Below are positions 14,606 to 22,564 of a stretch of 31,582 bases of DNA, in pieces. The stretch comes from an uncultured Acidobacteriota bacterium. Lineage in GTDB: Bacteria > Acidobacteriota > Thermoanaerobaculia > Gp7-AA8. Each line of letters starts with the position of its first letter. Positions within the stretch are counted from its first letter, which is position 1. The stretch is from assembly GCA_946887105.1 (NCBI GenBank), contig CAMPKJ010000025.1:1-31582 (forward strand). The letters run 5' to 3'. The translations under genes and the position numbers were made by a program. Under the pieces are notes generated by a model, which worked only from the letters and a program-made list of their open reading frames with translations, was not told the DNA's origin and did no database searches.

Positions 14606-14635
14606 CTCCTTACCGGTGGTAACCTTTGTAAGGAG
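14606..14635 (+). promoter_or_regulatory. 8-bp inverted repeat over the antitoxin Shine-Dalgarno
   Basis: CTCCTTAC (14606-14613) and GTAAGGAG (14628-14635) are perfect complements with a 14-base spacer that holds a smaller GGT/ACC repeat. The 3' arm contains the AAGGAGG ribosome site, and the ATG is at 14644. AbrB-fold antitoxins usually bind palindromes at their own promoters, so an autoregulatory operator is likely; an RNA hairpin hiding the ribosome site is the alternative. Confidence 0.5.
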
Positions 14636-14643
14636 GCTCACCG

Positions 14644-14874
14644 ATGCCGCGCTCAACCATTACCAGCAAGCGCCAGACGACAATCCCGAAGGAAGTCTGC
14701 GACGCGCTCGACGTCGGCCCCGGCGATCAGATCACGTGGGAGGTCAACGGCGGTCGCGTGGCCGTCACCACCGAACGGCCCGGACTCTGGCGCTGGAAAG
14801 GCTTCATCAAACACGGCCCCGGCGACGCCGTAAAGGCCGTGCGCGAAGCGCGGAAAACGCGAGGGCGCATCTGA
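14644..14874 (+). CDS. vapB: AbrB/MazE-fold antitoxin
   Basis: This is a 76-residue DNA-binding antitoxin. The N-terminal half is a swapped-hairpin AbrB domain: STITSKRQTTIPKEVCDALDVGPGDQITWEV, with the usual TIPKEV core and GPGD turn. The C-terminal half (LWRWKGFIKHGPGDAV onward) would wrap the toxin. It sits 1 base upstream of the PIN-domain gene, the standard type II arrangement. The ribosome site AAGGAGG supports the ATG and lies in one arm of an inverted repeat that is a plausible operator for the complex. The family assignment is firm; the vapB label is by partner type. Confidence 0.88.
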   Translation: MPRSTITSKRQTTIPKEVCDALDVGPGDQITWEVNGGRVAVTTERPGLWRWKGFIKHGPGDAVKAVREARKTRGRI

Positions 14875-14875
14875 C

Positions 14876-15289
14876 GTGCGCACCGTCGTCGTCGATGCAA
14901 ACGTCCTCGTCTCCTTCTTCGTCGATCGCAACGCGAAGCAACGCGACGCGGCGGACGAACTGCTGCAGCGGGCGACAGCCGGCGACATTGCCGCCATCGT
15001 TCCGCAGTTCGTCGTGTTCGAGACCGCGTACGTCCTGCAGAGCCAGTACGGCATCGCCGGCAAACCCCTCGCCGCCGTGATCCGCGACATCGTCACCACG
15101 CCCGGAGTGCAGACCATCGACACCTGCCCATGGCCCCGCGTTTTCGAGCTCTGGCCAAATCCCCTCCCCAGCATCGCCGATGCATCCATCGTCGCCGCCG
15201 CTACGGCCCACCGGTACGACGCCATCGCCACGTTCGACCAGAAGCTCTCCAGGCGCGCAAAAGACTTCGGTGTCGCCTCGTACTGGTAA
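14876..15289 (+). CDS. vapC: PIN-domain toxin ribonuclease (VapC type)
   Basis: This is a 137-residue PIN nuclease. The acidic metal site is complete: Asp7 (VVVDANVL), Glu49 (VFETAYVL), Asp102 (SIADASIVAAAT) and Asp121 (ATFDQKL). VapC toxins cut tRNA or rRNA and are held inactive by the antitoxin encoded just upstream. The start is a GTG one base after the antitoxin stop, so translation is probably coupled to the antitoxin gene. It converges with the alpha-2-macroglobulin gene, whose stop is 23 bases away. No truncation or missing residue is seen, so the module looks active. The RNA target cannot be predicted. Confidence 0.9.
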   Translation: MRTVVVDANVLVSFFVDRNAKQRDAADELLQRATAGDIAAIVPQFVVFETAYVLQSQYGIAGKPLAAVIRDIVTTPGVQTIDTCPWPRVFELWPNPLPSIADASIVAAATAHRYDAIATFDQKLSRRAKDFGVASYW

Positions 15290-15312
15290 CCACCAGAACA
15301 CGGTCCACGCTC

Positions 15313-18300
15313 TTACCGCTCCCCTACCACCACCCGCACCTCGTCTCCATTCGCCCGCACCTCCGGCACGTACATGGCCTGTCCGAGCAGCGGCAGGGCG
15401 TGGAACGAGCCGGGCGTTTCGGCGCGGAGGGTGTAGCGCATTTCCCAGACGCCTTGCTGGATGTGATCGATGAACATGGCCACTTTGCGGTCGCGCAGCT
15501 CCTGATAGACGTAGGCCGTGGCGTTGGTTTTCTGCTGCGTGGCATAGAGCGGTTGGCCGCTCTGCAGAGCCACCGCTTCGAAGCCGGCCGGCTTAAGATC
15601 TTCGAACATCAGATAGCTGTAGTCGTTCTTCGCGTCGACCGTCACCAGTACTTCCACGCGTTCGCCGCTCTTGATCGTGTCGCCGTCGCGCAGCGGGACT
15701 TTGTCGTACAGCACGCCTTTGAGCAGCGTGGGGCGCGGCTGGAGGCGGAAGTATTCGCGCCGGACGTAGATCTCGTTGCCGGCCGCTTTCACCGGTTCCT
15801 CGAGCGACACGAAACGCGCCTCGGCGGCAAAATAGAGCGGCGCGGTTCCGGACGTGCGCCGGATGCGGATCTCCTGCATGGTGTCGTTCAATGACGACGC
15901 CTCGATGGAGAAGCGGCTCGGCGCACGCAGGACGTCGGCGGCGGTGAGTTTCTTCGTCGCGATCACGCGGCCGTTCACGGTCAGCTCGTACGACACATCG
16001 CCACTCAGCTCGCCGCTGCGATCGAGATACTCGGTCAGCGCGAGCAGCGAGACCGCGGTGTCGCGCGTGTTGTTCCATTGCGCGCCGCGGCGGTTCTTCA
16101 CCAGCCAGTTCATGGAGGGCTCGACCAGCTTGTGCGCAGGATCGATGGTCACCAGCGCGCGCAGCACGAACGCGGTCGTCTCCACCGGACCTTCGTACCA
16201 GCGCCACCAGAAGCGCCGCGATGCGCCCCAGTGCGCCGTGGCCAGCGAGTCCGCTTCGTCATCCGCCGCGCGCTCGAGCTGCACGCCGTCTTCGAGATTG
16301 CGCACCAGCACGGCCGCGCGTTCGGTATCGCCGTAGCGATGCGCGGTCAGCGCCAGCAACGCACGCGCATACGCGCTGAGACGTTCGCGGTTGGCATAGA
16401 CATCGTCGTACGCGACGCGTTCGGCCGGGCCAGGCTTGGCCGTCGTCGAGGCGGCCCTGGACGAGCCGCTCCGCCACGCCGAAATCGCGTGGAGCATCCA
16501 CGTCTGATCGTTCCACTGATTGCGCCGTTCGACGAGCCGCGTGGTCAGCCACTGCGCCGCGCGATCGAGCGCGGCGGAGTTCACTCTCAGTCCGGCCTCG
16601 CGCGCCAGGCTGAAGCCCCACAACACGTACGCGGTCATGAAGTCGTCGCTCGAGCCGTCCTTCCACCAACCCCAGCCGCCGTCTCCATGCTGCATGTCGT
16701 ACAGCCGCGCCATCCCGGCCGCGGTGACGGCGTCGAGATTCTTCTTCGGCAGACGTTCGTTCGGGTTCAGACCGAGCTTCTCCAGCGTCCGCGCGACGAT
16801 CACCGCCGGGAGGAAGCGGCTCATGGTCTGCTCCGTACAGCCGTACGGGAACTCGACCAGGTACGGCAGCGCATCGAGCATCGTGGTGGCGAGACTCGGC
16901 GCGATCTTCACGGTGAGATCGGTGGCGCGGCGTTCGCGCGGAAGATCGAGGCGGATCAACGACTCGTCGCCGCGCATCTTTCCCGACTTCGCGATCAGCT
17001 TGTCGATGCCGTGCTCGTAGACCAGGAACGCCTTCTCCATGGCATCGCCGAGCGAGCCGCCGCGCGCGGTGACGCGCAACTTCACTTCACCGGCATCGAG
17101 GGCATTCACGACCCAATCCGCACGCGCCTCGCTGTACGCATCGACGCGCAAGCTGTTCTCCGCGGGCGACGCGATCACCTTCAAGCCGCTCCCCTCGACT
17201 TCGAGCAACGGCGTGACCGTGATGGCCGCATCGGTGTTGTTGTTCACGACCGCCGACACGGTCGCGCGATCGCCGGCGACGAAGAAGCGCGGCGCCTGCA
17301 AGCGCACCAGCAACGGCAGGTTCGTGCGCACCGTCGACGAGCCCATGCCGAACGCCGTCCCGGTCGTGGCCGCACGCGCGGTCGCACGCCACGTCGTCAG
17401 CGCCTCGGGGAACTTGACGCGCACCGTCGCGGTGCCATTCGCATCCGTGATCACGTCCGGCTTCCAGAACGCGGTCGAACGGAAGTCGCTGCGCACCTGC
17501 ACGTCGATCGGCACTTCTCCCGCGACTGCCTTCGCCTCCTGCGCAAAGTCCGCGAGCGCTTCGGGAACAGGCACCGGCGAGGGAGGCGGCGGTGCCACCT
17601 GCGGCGCGCTCGCGGTCACGGTGATCGCTTCCGACACTGCGTCGCGAGCGCCGCCCATGACGCCACCGAGATCGCTGCGTTCCTTCCGTCCGGCCTGCCG
17701 CCGCAATCGATCGTCGCGTTCGTCCGGCACCTCCGGCTTGTCTTCCACCATTCGATAGTGCTGCGACTGCACGCTCGCCGACACCTGCAGCGACTGATGA
17801 TTGAGATTGCTGAAGAAGAACTGCCGCGGATCGCCGGCCGGATCCTTTCCGATCGCCGCCACCGCTTCATCCGACACCGACAGCGCCACCTCGGCCGATA
17901 CCGGCTTGCCGTCCGCATCGCGCGTGGTGACGGTCACCGTTCCCTCCTGCCGCGGCTCGTACTGCTCGCGATCCGCCTTCACGTCCACGGTCAGGAAATG
18001 CTCGACCGGCGGCACCACCACGCGCTCGGTCTCCGTCGCCAGGCGGCGCTCGAACACGGACGACGCGGTGACGAAAAAGTTGGGCGTGAAACGATCGTCG
18101 ATCGGGATCTGCACGAGCTTCACCGTGCCGTCGAGATGCAGGACCTGCGTGTCGAGGATGGTCTTCGCGCTCGCGCTGAGCATCACCCATCGCCCGCTGA
18201 CCGGCGTCACCACCAACACGTTCGCGGTCTCGCCGGCGCGCATCGATTCCTTGTCGACGATCAGATCGAGACCCCCGGCGTGGTAGTAGCCGATGTCGGT

Positions 18301-20787
18301 CGTGTTGCGATCCGCCACCCACACGGTCGTCTTCGCGATCACGCGATCGCGCGCCTTCGCCGTGTCGCCGTCGATGCTCGTCCACGTGACCTCGTAGTAG
18401 CCGGGCGTCTTCGGCGTGAACGTCAGCGTGGCCTCGCCGTCGGGATCGGTGTCGAGCTTCGTGGTCAGCACGTCTTCATTGACGTATGCACGCTGACTCC
18501 ATCTCCGCTTCGTGACCACCACGGTTCCGGTGGTGCGCACCGGTCTGTCATTCGCGTCGATGGCCTTGAACTTCACGTTCACGCGCTCGTTCGGACGGTG
18601 CAGGAAGTGCTCGGGGAAGGCCATCACCGAGTAGCGCTGCCGCGTGACGCGCACGTTTCCTTCGCCGCGCACCTCGCGCCGCGACGCGTCGACCACACGC
18701 GCCTCGATCCGATAGCTCATGTCGTTGCCGTCGCGCGGCGTGGGGATGCGCAGGATGGCGCGGCCGTTCGCATCGGTGCGCAGCGTCTCGCGCGACATCT
18801 CCGACTGCGGCTGCGGATGGAACGAGTCCGGCCAGTACCAGTCGTACGTGCGCCACGGATACCAGTAGCGGACGAACGGCTGCTGATAGACGACCGCCTC
18901 CACCTCGGCATTCGCGACGGGGCCGCCGAAGTAGTAGTTCGCGTCGATGGTGGCCTCGATCGTGTCGCCGAGGCGGTATTGCGTGCCTTCGGGCGTGGAG
19001 ACGGTGACGGCGAACTCGGGAAGCTTGTACTCCTCGAGGCGGAAGAGCTGCGCCGAGGCGAGGTATGGATTGTCCGGCTGCTGGAAGGTGATCCGATACT
19101 CGCCGAGCGGCATGGCCGGCGTCAGTGCAAGCTCGGACCAGAAGGCGCCGAACTCGTTCAGCTTCGCCGTTCCTTCCGCGACCTTCTCATTGCGCGGGCT
19201 GTAGATCTGATACGTCAGCGTCTGGCCGGCCGGAGTCTGCCAGACGTCGCCTTCGCGCGCCCGCGCCAGGATTTTCCACTGCACGGTTTCATTCGGGCGA
19301 TACGCGGGCCGGTCGGTGAACGCATAGACGAGCCAGTGCCGCACCCGGTCCGCGCCCGATGCGTACCCGTGCGCCCACGTGCTGTGATACGCCTGCCGCG
19401 CGCCCGACGCGGCGGTGACGAGCAAGCGCCCGCCTTCGTTGACCGGCAGATCGGCGAAGCCTTCGGCATTCGTCTTCGCGGAAACGTTGCCCGGTTTCTC
19501 GCCGCCGAGGGTGATGCGCACCAGCGCGCCGGCAATCGGCTGGCCGGTCTCGACGTCGGAAACGAACACGTGCGCGCGTCCGCCCGCGGCGTGCATGAGG
19601 ATGTGCGCGTCGGTGATCAGCAGCAGCGTGCGCACGATCCGATTGCCGCTGCGCGCGGTGACGAGGTACGCGCCCATCGGCAGTTTCGGCGTGATGCGGA
19701 TCGCGGCGCTGCCCGGACGATGCTCGCCACTGTCGTTCGTGTCGTGCGTCCAGCGCCGCGCCGCCGAGCGGCCCGCAATGTCGATCGTGTCGACCCAGTT
19801 CTTGCGATCCTGCCAGACCGCGTCGCGCGTGAGGTCGACCGCGTACGCGGTCAGCTCGATCTGTTTCGCGTTGCGCCAGCTGAGCAGGAGCTCCTGCTCG
19901 GAATCGGGCACAAACGTCTGCGCCGAGCCGATCTGCACGGACACGGACGTGATCTCGGTGATGGCGCGCTGCGCATCGTCGACGAACTCGCTCTCCGATT
20001 TCGCGTGCTCCGCGATCAGGCGCCGGTAGAGCTCGAGCGCCTTCGGATAGTCGTCGAGGCTGGAGGCCCAGAGATAGAGCGCGTTGTCGTACCACTCCGT
20101 GGTCTTGCCGAGACGCACGATCTCGTCGAACAACTCGAACGCCCGCTCGAGACCGGCCGGCGTGCGCTCCTGCGCGAGCTGCACCGCGAGATGGAACTGC
20201 GCGCGTGCGCGGTCCTGCGGCGTGTCCGCGATCCGGATGATGTTCAGCAGGATCTGGCGCGGGACCGGATTGCGGTACGGATGGTCCGCCATCCGCCAGG
20301 CGATGGCGAGGTAACGCCGGCGCGCGCGTTCGATGTCGTCGCTGCCCGCCCACCACTCGAGCGCGGCGTGGTAGTAACGCTGCGCTTCGTATGGATTCTG
20401 AACGTTGGGATGCGTGGCGTGATAGTCGCCGAGCGATTCGTTCGCCTCGGCGGACAACCAGTCGCCCGCCTTCGTCAGCTCGTCGAGCGTCTTGCGCGCG
20501 GCCTCGCGTTTATCCGGATCGCGATTGGGGCTGGCGGCATCGGCGCGCCAGGTCGTATCGGCGAGCCGGAACGTCACCCAGCGCGTTTCCTCCGCGCTCA
20601 GCTTCAGCTTCGCTGCTTCCTCGTAAAGCGCCCGCGCCCGCGCAAATGATTTCTCGGCGTAATGCTTCTCCGCCTCGGCGCGGATCGCGTCATACGCGCG
20701 CCCGCTCTCCTGCGGGGGCACGGCGCCCGCGGCAGCGAGCAACAGGACGACGGCGGCGAAGGCGAGGATCGAGATCTTCCGCAGCAT
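15313..20787 (-). CDS. Large TPR-bearing bacterial alpha-2-macroglobulin with thioester
   Basis: This is an exported protein of about 1824 residues. A signal peptide covers 1-25 or so. Residues about 30-285 are TPR-like helices (AEKHYAEKSFARARALYEEAAKLK and similar). A series of macroglobulin domains follows, including an MG2-type segment (YRPNETVQWKILARA). A charged, flexible, proline-rich stretch (about 1005-1080) sits where a bait region would be. The A2M domain follows (TAFWKPDVITDANGTATV). The thioester domain has PYGCTEQ (Cys1317, Gln1320), so the protease-trapping bond should form. The receptor-binding-like end domain closes the protein. Bacterial relatives are envelope protease traps. 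No pbpC-type gene is adjacent. The start is uncertain: ATG 20787 follows a TAATGT hexamer, ATG 20796 is alternative, and neither has a ribosome site. Confidence 0.92.
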   Translation of the reverse strand: MLRKISILAFAAVVLLLAAAGAVPPQESGRAYDAIRAEAEKHYAEKSFARARALYEEAAKLKLSAEETRWVTFRLADTTWRADAASPNRDPDKREAARKTLDELTKAGDWLSAEANESLGDYHATHPNVQNPYEAQRYYHAALEWWAGSDDIERARRRYLAIAWRMADHPYRNPVPRQILLNIIRIADTPQDRARAQFHLAVQLAQERTPAGLERAFELFDEIVRLGKTTEWYDNALYLWASSLDDYPKALELYRRLIAEHAKSESEFVDDAQRAITEITSVSVQIGSAQTFVPDSEQELLLSWRNAKQIELTAYAVDLTRDAVWQDRKNWVDTIDIAGRSAARRWTHDTNDSGEHRPGSAAIRITPKLPMGAYLVTARSGNRIVRTLLLITDAHILMHAAGGRAHVFVSDVETGQPIAGALVRITLGGEKPGNVSAKTNAEGFADLPVNEGGRLLVTAASGARQAYHSTWAHGYASGADRVRHWLVYAFTDRPAYRPNETVQWKILARAREGDVWQTPAGQTLTYQIYSPRNEKVAEGTAKLNEFGAFWSELALTPAMPLGEYRITFQQPDNPYLASAQLFRLEEYKLPEFAVTVSTPEGTQYRLGDTIEATIDANYYFGGPVANAEVEAVVYQQPFVRYWYPWRTYDWYWPDSFHPQPQSEMSRETLRTDANGRAILRIPTPRDGNDMSYRIEARVVDASRREVRGEGNVRVTRQRYSVMAFPEHFLHRPNERVNVKFKAIDANDRPVRTTGTVVVTKRRWSQRAYVNEDVLTTKLDTDPDGEATLTFTPKTPGYYEVTWTSIDGDTAKARDRVIAKTTVWVADRNTTDIGYYHAGGLDLIVDKESMRAGETANVLVVTPVSGRWVMLSASAKTILDTQVLHLDGTVKLVQIPIDDRFTPNFFVTASSVFERRLATETERVVVPPVEHFLTVDVKADREQYEPRQEGTVTVTTRDADGKPVSAEVALSVSDEAVAAIGKDPAGDPRQFFFSNLNHQSLQVSASVQSQHYRMVEDKPEVPDERDDRLRRQAGRKERSDLGGVMGGARDAVSEAITVTASAPQVAPPPPSPVPVPEALADFAQEAKAVAGEVPIDVQVRSDFRSTAFWKPDVITDANGTATVRVKFPEALTTWRATARAATTGTAFGMGSSTVRTNLPLLVRLQAPRFFVAGDRATVSAVVNNNTDAAITVTPLLEVEGSGLKVIASPAENSLRVDAYSEARADWVVNALDAGEVKLRVTARGGSLGDAMEKAFLVYEHGIDKLIAKSGKMRGDESLIRLDLPRERRATDLTVKIAPSLATTMLDALPYLVEFPYGCTEQTMSRFLPAVIVARTLEKLGLNPNERLPKKNLDAVTAAGMARLYDMQHGDGGWGWWKDGSSDDFMTAYVLWGFSLAREAGLRVNSAALDRAAQWLTTRLVERRNQWNDQTWMLHAISAWRSGSSRAASTTAKPGPAERVAYDDVYANRERLSAYARALLALTAHRYGDTERAAVLVRNLEDGVQLERAADDEADSLATAHWGASRRFWWRWYEGPVETTAFVLRALVTIDPAHKLVEPSMNWLVKNRRGAQWNNTRDTAVSLLALTEYLDRSGELSGDVSYELTVNGRVIATKKLTAADVLRAPSRFSIEASSLNDTMQEIRIRRTSGTAPLYFAAEARFVSLEEPVKAAGNEIYVRREYFRLQPRPTLLKGVLYDKVPLRDGDTIKSGERVEVLVTVDAKNDYSYLMFEDLKPAGFEAVALQSGQPLYATQQKTNATAYVYQELRDRKVAMFIDHIQQGVWEMRYTLRAETPGSFHALPLLGQAMYVPEVRANGDEVRVVVGER

Positions 20788-20834
20788 GGTGGACATTAGA
20801 CGGCGGAAGCGCGGCAAAGAAAACTCGGGGCGAG

Positions 20835-20921
20835 TTCCTCGGAGTGCCTCGGGGTTCCTCGGAGTGCCTCGGGGTCGACTCCTTCGAGGAACTCCGAGGA
20901 ACCGAGGAACTCCGAGGAACC
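20835..20921. repeat. Paired direct repeats forming a long imperfect hairpin
   Basis: Two identical 20-base units (20835-20854 and 20855-20874, each TTCCTCGGAGTGCCTCGGGG) are followed, after an 11-base centre, by two identical 18-base units (20886-20903 and 20904-20921, GAGGAACTCCGAGGAACC). The right units are near reverse complements of the left ones, so the block can fold into a stem of about 37 bp with a few mismatches and a two-base bulge. It lies between the divergent A2M and DUF3592-like genes. No terminal repeats or transposase are present. Confidence 0.75.
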
Positions 20922-20932
20922 GGCCACCGAGC

Positions 20933-20938
20933 TACCAT
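20933..20938 (+). promoter_or_regulatory. -10-like hexamer before the DUF3592-like gene
   Basis: TACCAT ends 6 bases before the ATG at 20945, with no Shine-Dalgarno. This fits the leaderless pattern. The hairpin repeat ends 11 bases upstream, in the region where a -35 would be expected. Confidence 0.35.
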
Positions 20939-20944
20939 TTCCCC

Positions 20945-21799
20945 ATGCACACCATGCACTTCGGAAGCGCTCCGCGACGCGTTCCGCTGTCGTTGCAGGT
21001 CGTCAACTTCTTCAACGGCTTTTCGCAGATCGGCTGGCTGCTGTTCGGCTTCGGGATGATTTTCTTCTGGGCGTTCACGTTCAACGCCGATCTCTCGTTC
21101 GTGACCTTCCGCGGACCGCACGAGACCGTCGACGGCAGGGTCATGCACGTCGAGAGCACGAATGCGTCGGAAAACAAAATGCCGGTACACGCCCATTACT
21201 ACGAATACTCCGTGGCCGGCACGTTGCACAGCGGGACGTCGTACAGCACCGGCGACAGCCTCTCGGCCGGCGAGACCGTGACCGTCGAATATGACGAAGG
21301 CGATCCGTCGCGGTCGCGCATCGAAGGCATGCGGCGCGCGCTCTTCGGGCCGTGGGTGGTGCTCGTGAACCTCTTCCCGTTCATCGGTCTGGCGCTGATG
21401 ATCCCCGCCACGATCACGGGCCTGAAACGCAATCGCCTGCTGCGCGACGGACTGATCGCGCAGGGGAAGCTGGTCTCGAAAGAGGCGACGAACATCACCA
21501 TCAACGACCGCCCGCTGTACGAGCTCGGCTTCGAGTTCACCGCGCGCGACGGCAAGCACTACGTCGCCAAGGCGCGAGCCACCGATACCGCCCGTCTCCA
21601 GGACGAATCGCGGGAACCGCTGCTCTACGATCCGGCCGATCCGACGCGCGCGTACGTCCTCGATGAAGCGCCGGCGCGGCCGGAATTCGAGCCCGGCGGC
21701 GAACTGCGCGGCAACCCGGTCCGGGCGATCCGCGCGACGATCCTGCCGCTGATCGTGATCGTCGCCCACGGCTGGGTTCTGTGGACGAAGTTGACGTAA
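20945..21799 (+). CDS. DUF3592-like membrane protein
   Basis: This is a 284-residue predicted inner-membrane protein. Membrane segments lie near residues 28-47 (GWLLFGFGMIFFWAFTF), 140-165 (GPWVVLVNLFPFIGLALMIPA) and at the C terminus (ILPLIVIVAHGWVLW). Between the first two, a beta-rich domain (ETVDGRVMHVESTNAS, HYYEYSVAGTLHSGTSY, GETVTVEYDEGDPSRSRIEG) matches the pattern of DUF3592 proteins, and a second copy of that pattern follows the second membrane segment (GLIAQGKLVSKEATN, YELGFEFTARDGKHY, LLYDPADPTRAYVLDE). The function of the family is unknown. The start at ATG 20945 follows a TACCAT hexamer; ATG 20954 is a possible alternative. A crotonase gene follows 9 bases after its stop. Confidence 0.75.
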   Translation: MHTMHFGSAPRRVPLSLQVVNFFNGFSQIGWLLFGFGMIFFWAFTFNADLSFVTFRGPHETVDGRVMHVESTNASENKMPVHAHYYEYSVAGTLHSGTSYSTGDSLSAGETVTVEYDEGDPSRSRIEGMRRALFGPWVVLVNLFPFIGLALMIPATITGLKRNRLLRDGLIAQGKLVSKEATNITINDRPLYELGFEFTARDGKHYVAKARATDTARLQDESREPLLYDPADPTRAYVLDEAPARPEFEPGGELRGNPVRAIRATILPLIVIVAHGWVLWTKLT

Positions 21800-21802
21800 T
21801 CT
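21797..21802 (+). promoter_or_regulatory. -10-like hexamer overlapping a stop codon, before the crotonase gene
   Basis: TAATCT begins with the TAA stop of the upstream gene and ends 6 bases before the ATG at 21809. No ribosome site is present, so the crotonase gene may have its own leaderless transcript despite the close spacing. Confidence 0.35.
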
Positions 21803-21808
21803 GCGCGC

Positions 21809-22564
21809 ATGATCGAACGCAGTCACCGCGACGGCATCACCACGCTCCGCCTGGCGCACGGCAAGGCGAGCGTGCTCGACTTCGAACTGGTGGAAGGGCT
21901 GGCGCGCGCGGTCGCCGAGGTCACGGCCGACGACGGTACGCGCGCGGTCATCCTCACCGGAACCGGCTCGATCTTCTCGGCAGGCGTCGATCTCTTCCGC
22001 CTCATCGAGGGCGGACGCGAGTACGCGGATCGCTTCGTGCCCGCGCTCTCGCGGATGCTGCTCGAGCTGTTCGCGCTGCCGAAGCCGTTGATCGTGGCGG
22101 TGAACGGCCACGCCATCGCCGGCGGCTGCATCTTCACGCTCGCCGGTGACTACCGGCTGATGGCCGCGGGCCAGGCGCGCATCGGCATTCCGGAGCTGGT
22201 CGTCGGCGTGCCGTTTCCGCCGAGCGTGATCGAGGCGGTGCGTTTCGCGCTGCCGCCGCAGCACCTGCAGATGCTGATGTACACCGGCCGCACCGTGAAT
22301 CCCGATGACGCCTTGCGATTCGGCATGATCGACGAGATCGCCGACAGCGCGACTCTGATGGCGCGTGCCGAGGAGATGGCGACGCAATTTGCGGCGCTCC
22401 CGGCGCGCGCCTTCCAGCTGGCCAAACGCCAGCTGCGCGACAAGAGCATCGACCGCGCGAAACACTACGCGAACGAACTCGACGACGAAGTGCGGGAACT
22501 CTGGGGCGCTCCGGAGACGCTCGAACACGTGCGCGCCTATCTGGCGAAGACGGTGAAGAAATGA
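21809..22564 (+). CDS. Enoyl-CoA hydratase/isomerase-family (crotonase) protein
   Basis: This is a 251-residue crotonase-fold enzyme acting on a CoA thioester. The oxyanion-hole segments are present: IFSAGVDLFRL and GHAIAGGCIFTLAGDYRLMA. One acidic catalytic residue is kept in RIGIPEL, matching Glu164 of rat hydratase. The position matching Glu144 appears to be glycine, judging by hand alignment of AAGQARIG. That favours an isomerase or other crotonase reaction rather than simple hydration. It overlaps the next gene by 4 bases (ATGA), so the oxidoreductase is its likely partner in fatty-acid or branched-chain acyl-CoA metabolism. No ribosome site is seen at the start. The substrate is unknown. 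Confidence 0.88.
   Translation: MIERSHRDGITTLRLAHGKASVLDFELVEGLARAVAEVTADDGTRAVILTGTGSIFSAGVDLFRLIEGGREYADRFVPALSRMLLELFALPKPLIVAVNGHAIAGGCIFTLAGDYRLMAAGQARIGIPELVVGVPFPPSVIEAVRFALPPQHLQMLMYTGRTVNPDDALRFGMIDEIADSATLMARAEEMATQFAALPARAFQLAKRQLRDKSIDRAKHYANELDDEVRELWGAPETLEHVRAYLAKTVKK

Noticed and set aside
14644..15289. Toxin-antitoxin pair as part of a larger defence island
   Set aside because: Flanking genes are a dehydrogenase and an A2M, with no nuclease, helicase, restriction or CRISPR genes in the window.
16078..20649. A 1523-codon open frame on the plus strand opposite the A2M gene
   Set aside because: It is antisense to a protein with clear domains and a thioester motif. Its translation is rich in Arg, His and Asp with no recognisable motif, as expected for the complement of G+C-biased codons.
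20788..20817. TTG start at 20817 for the A2M gene
   Set aside because: It adds an Arg-rich stretch before the signal peptide and has no ribosome site. An ATG at 20796 or 20787 fits better.
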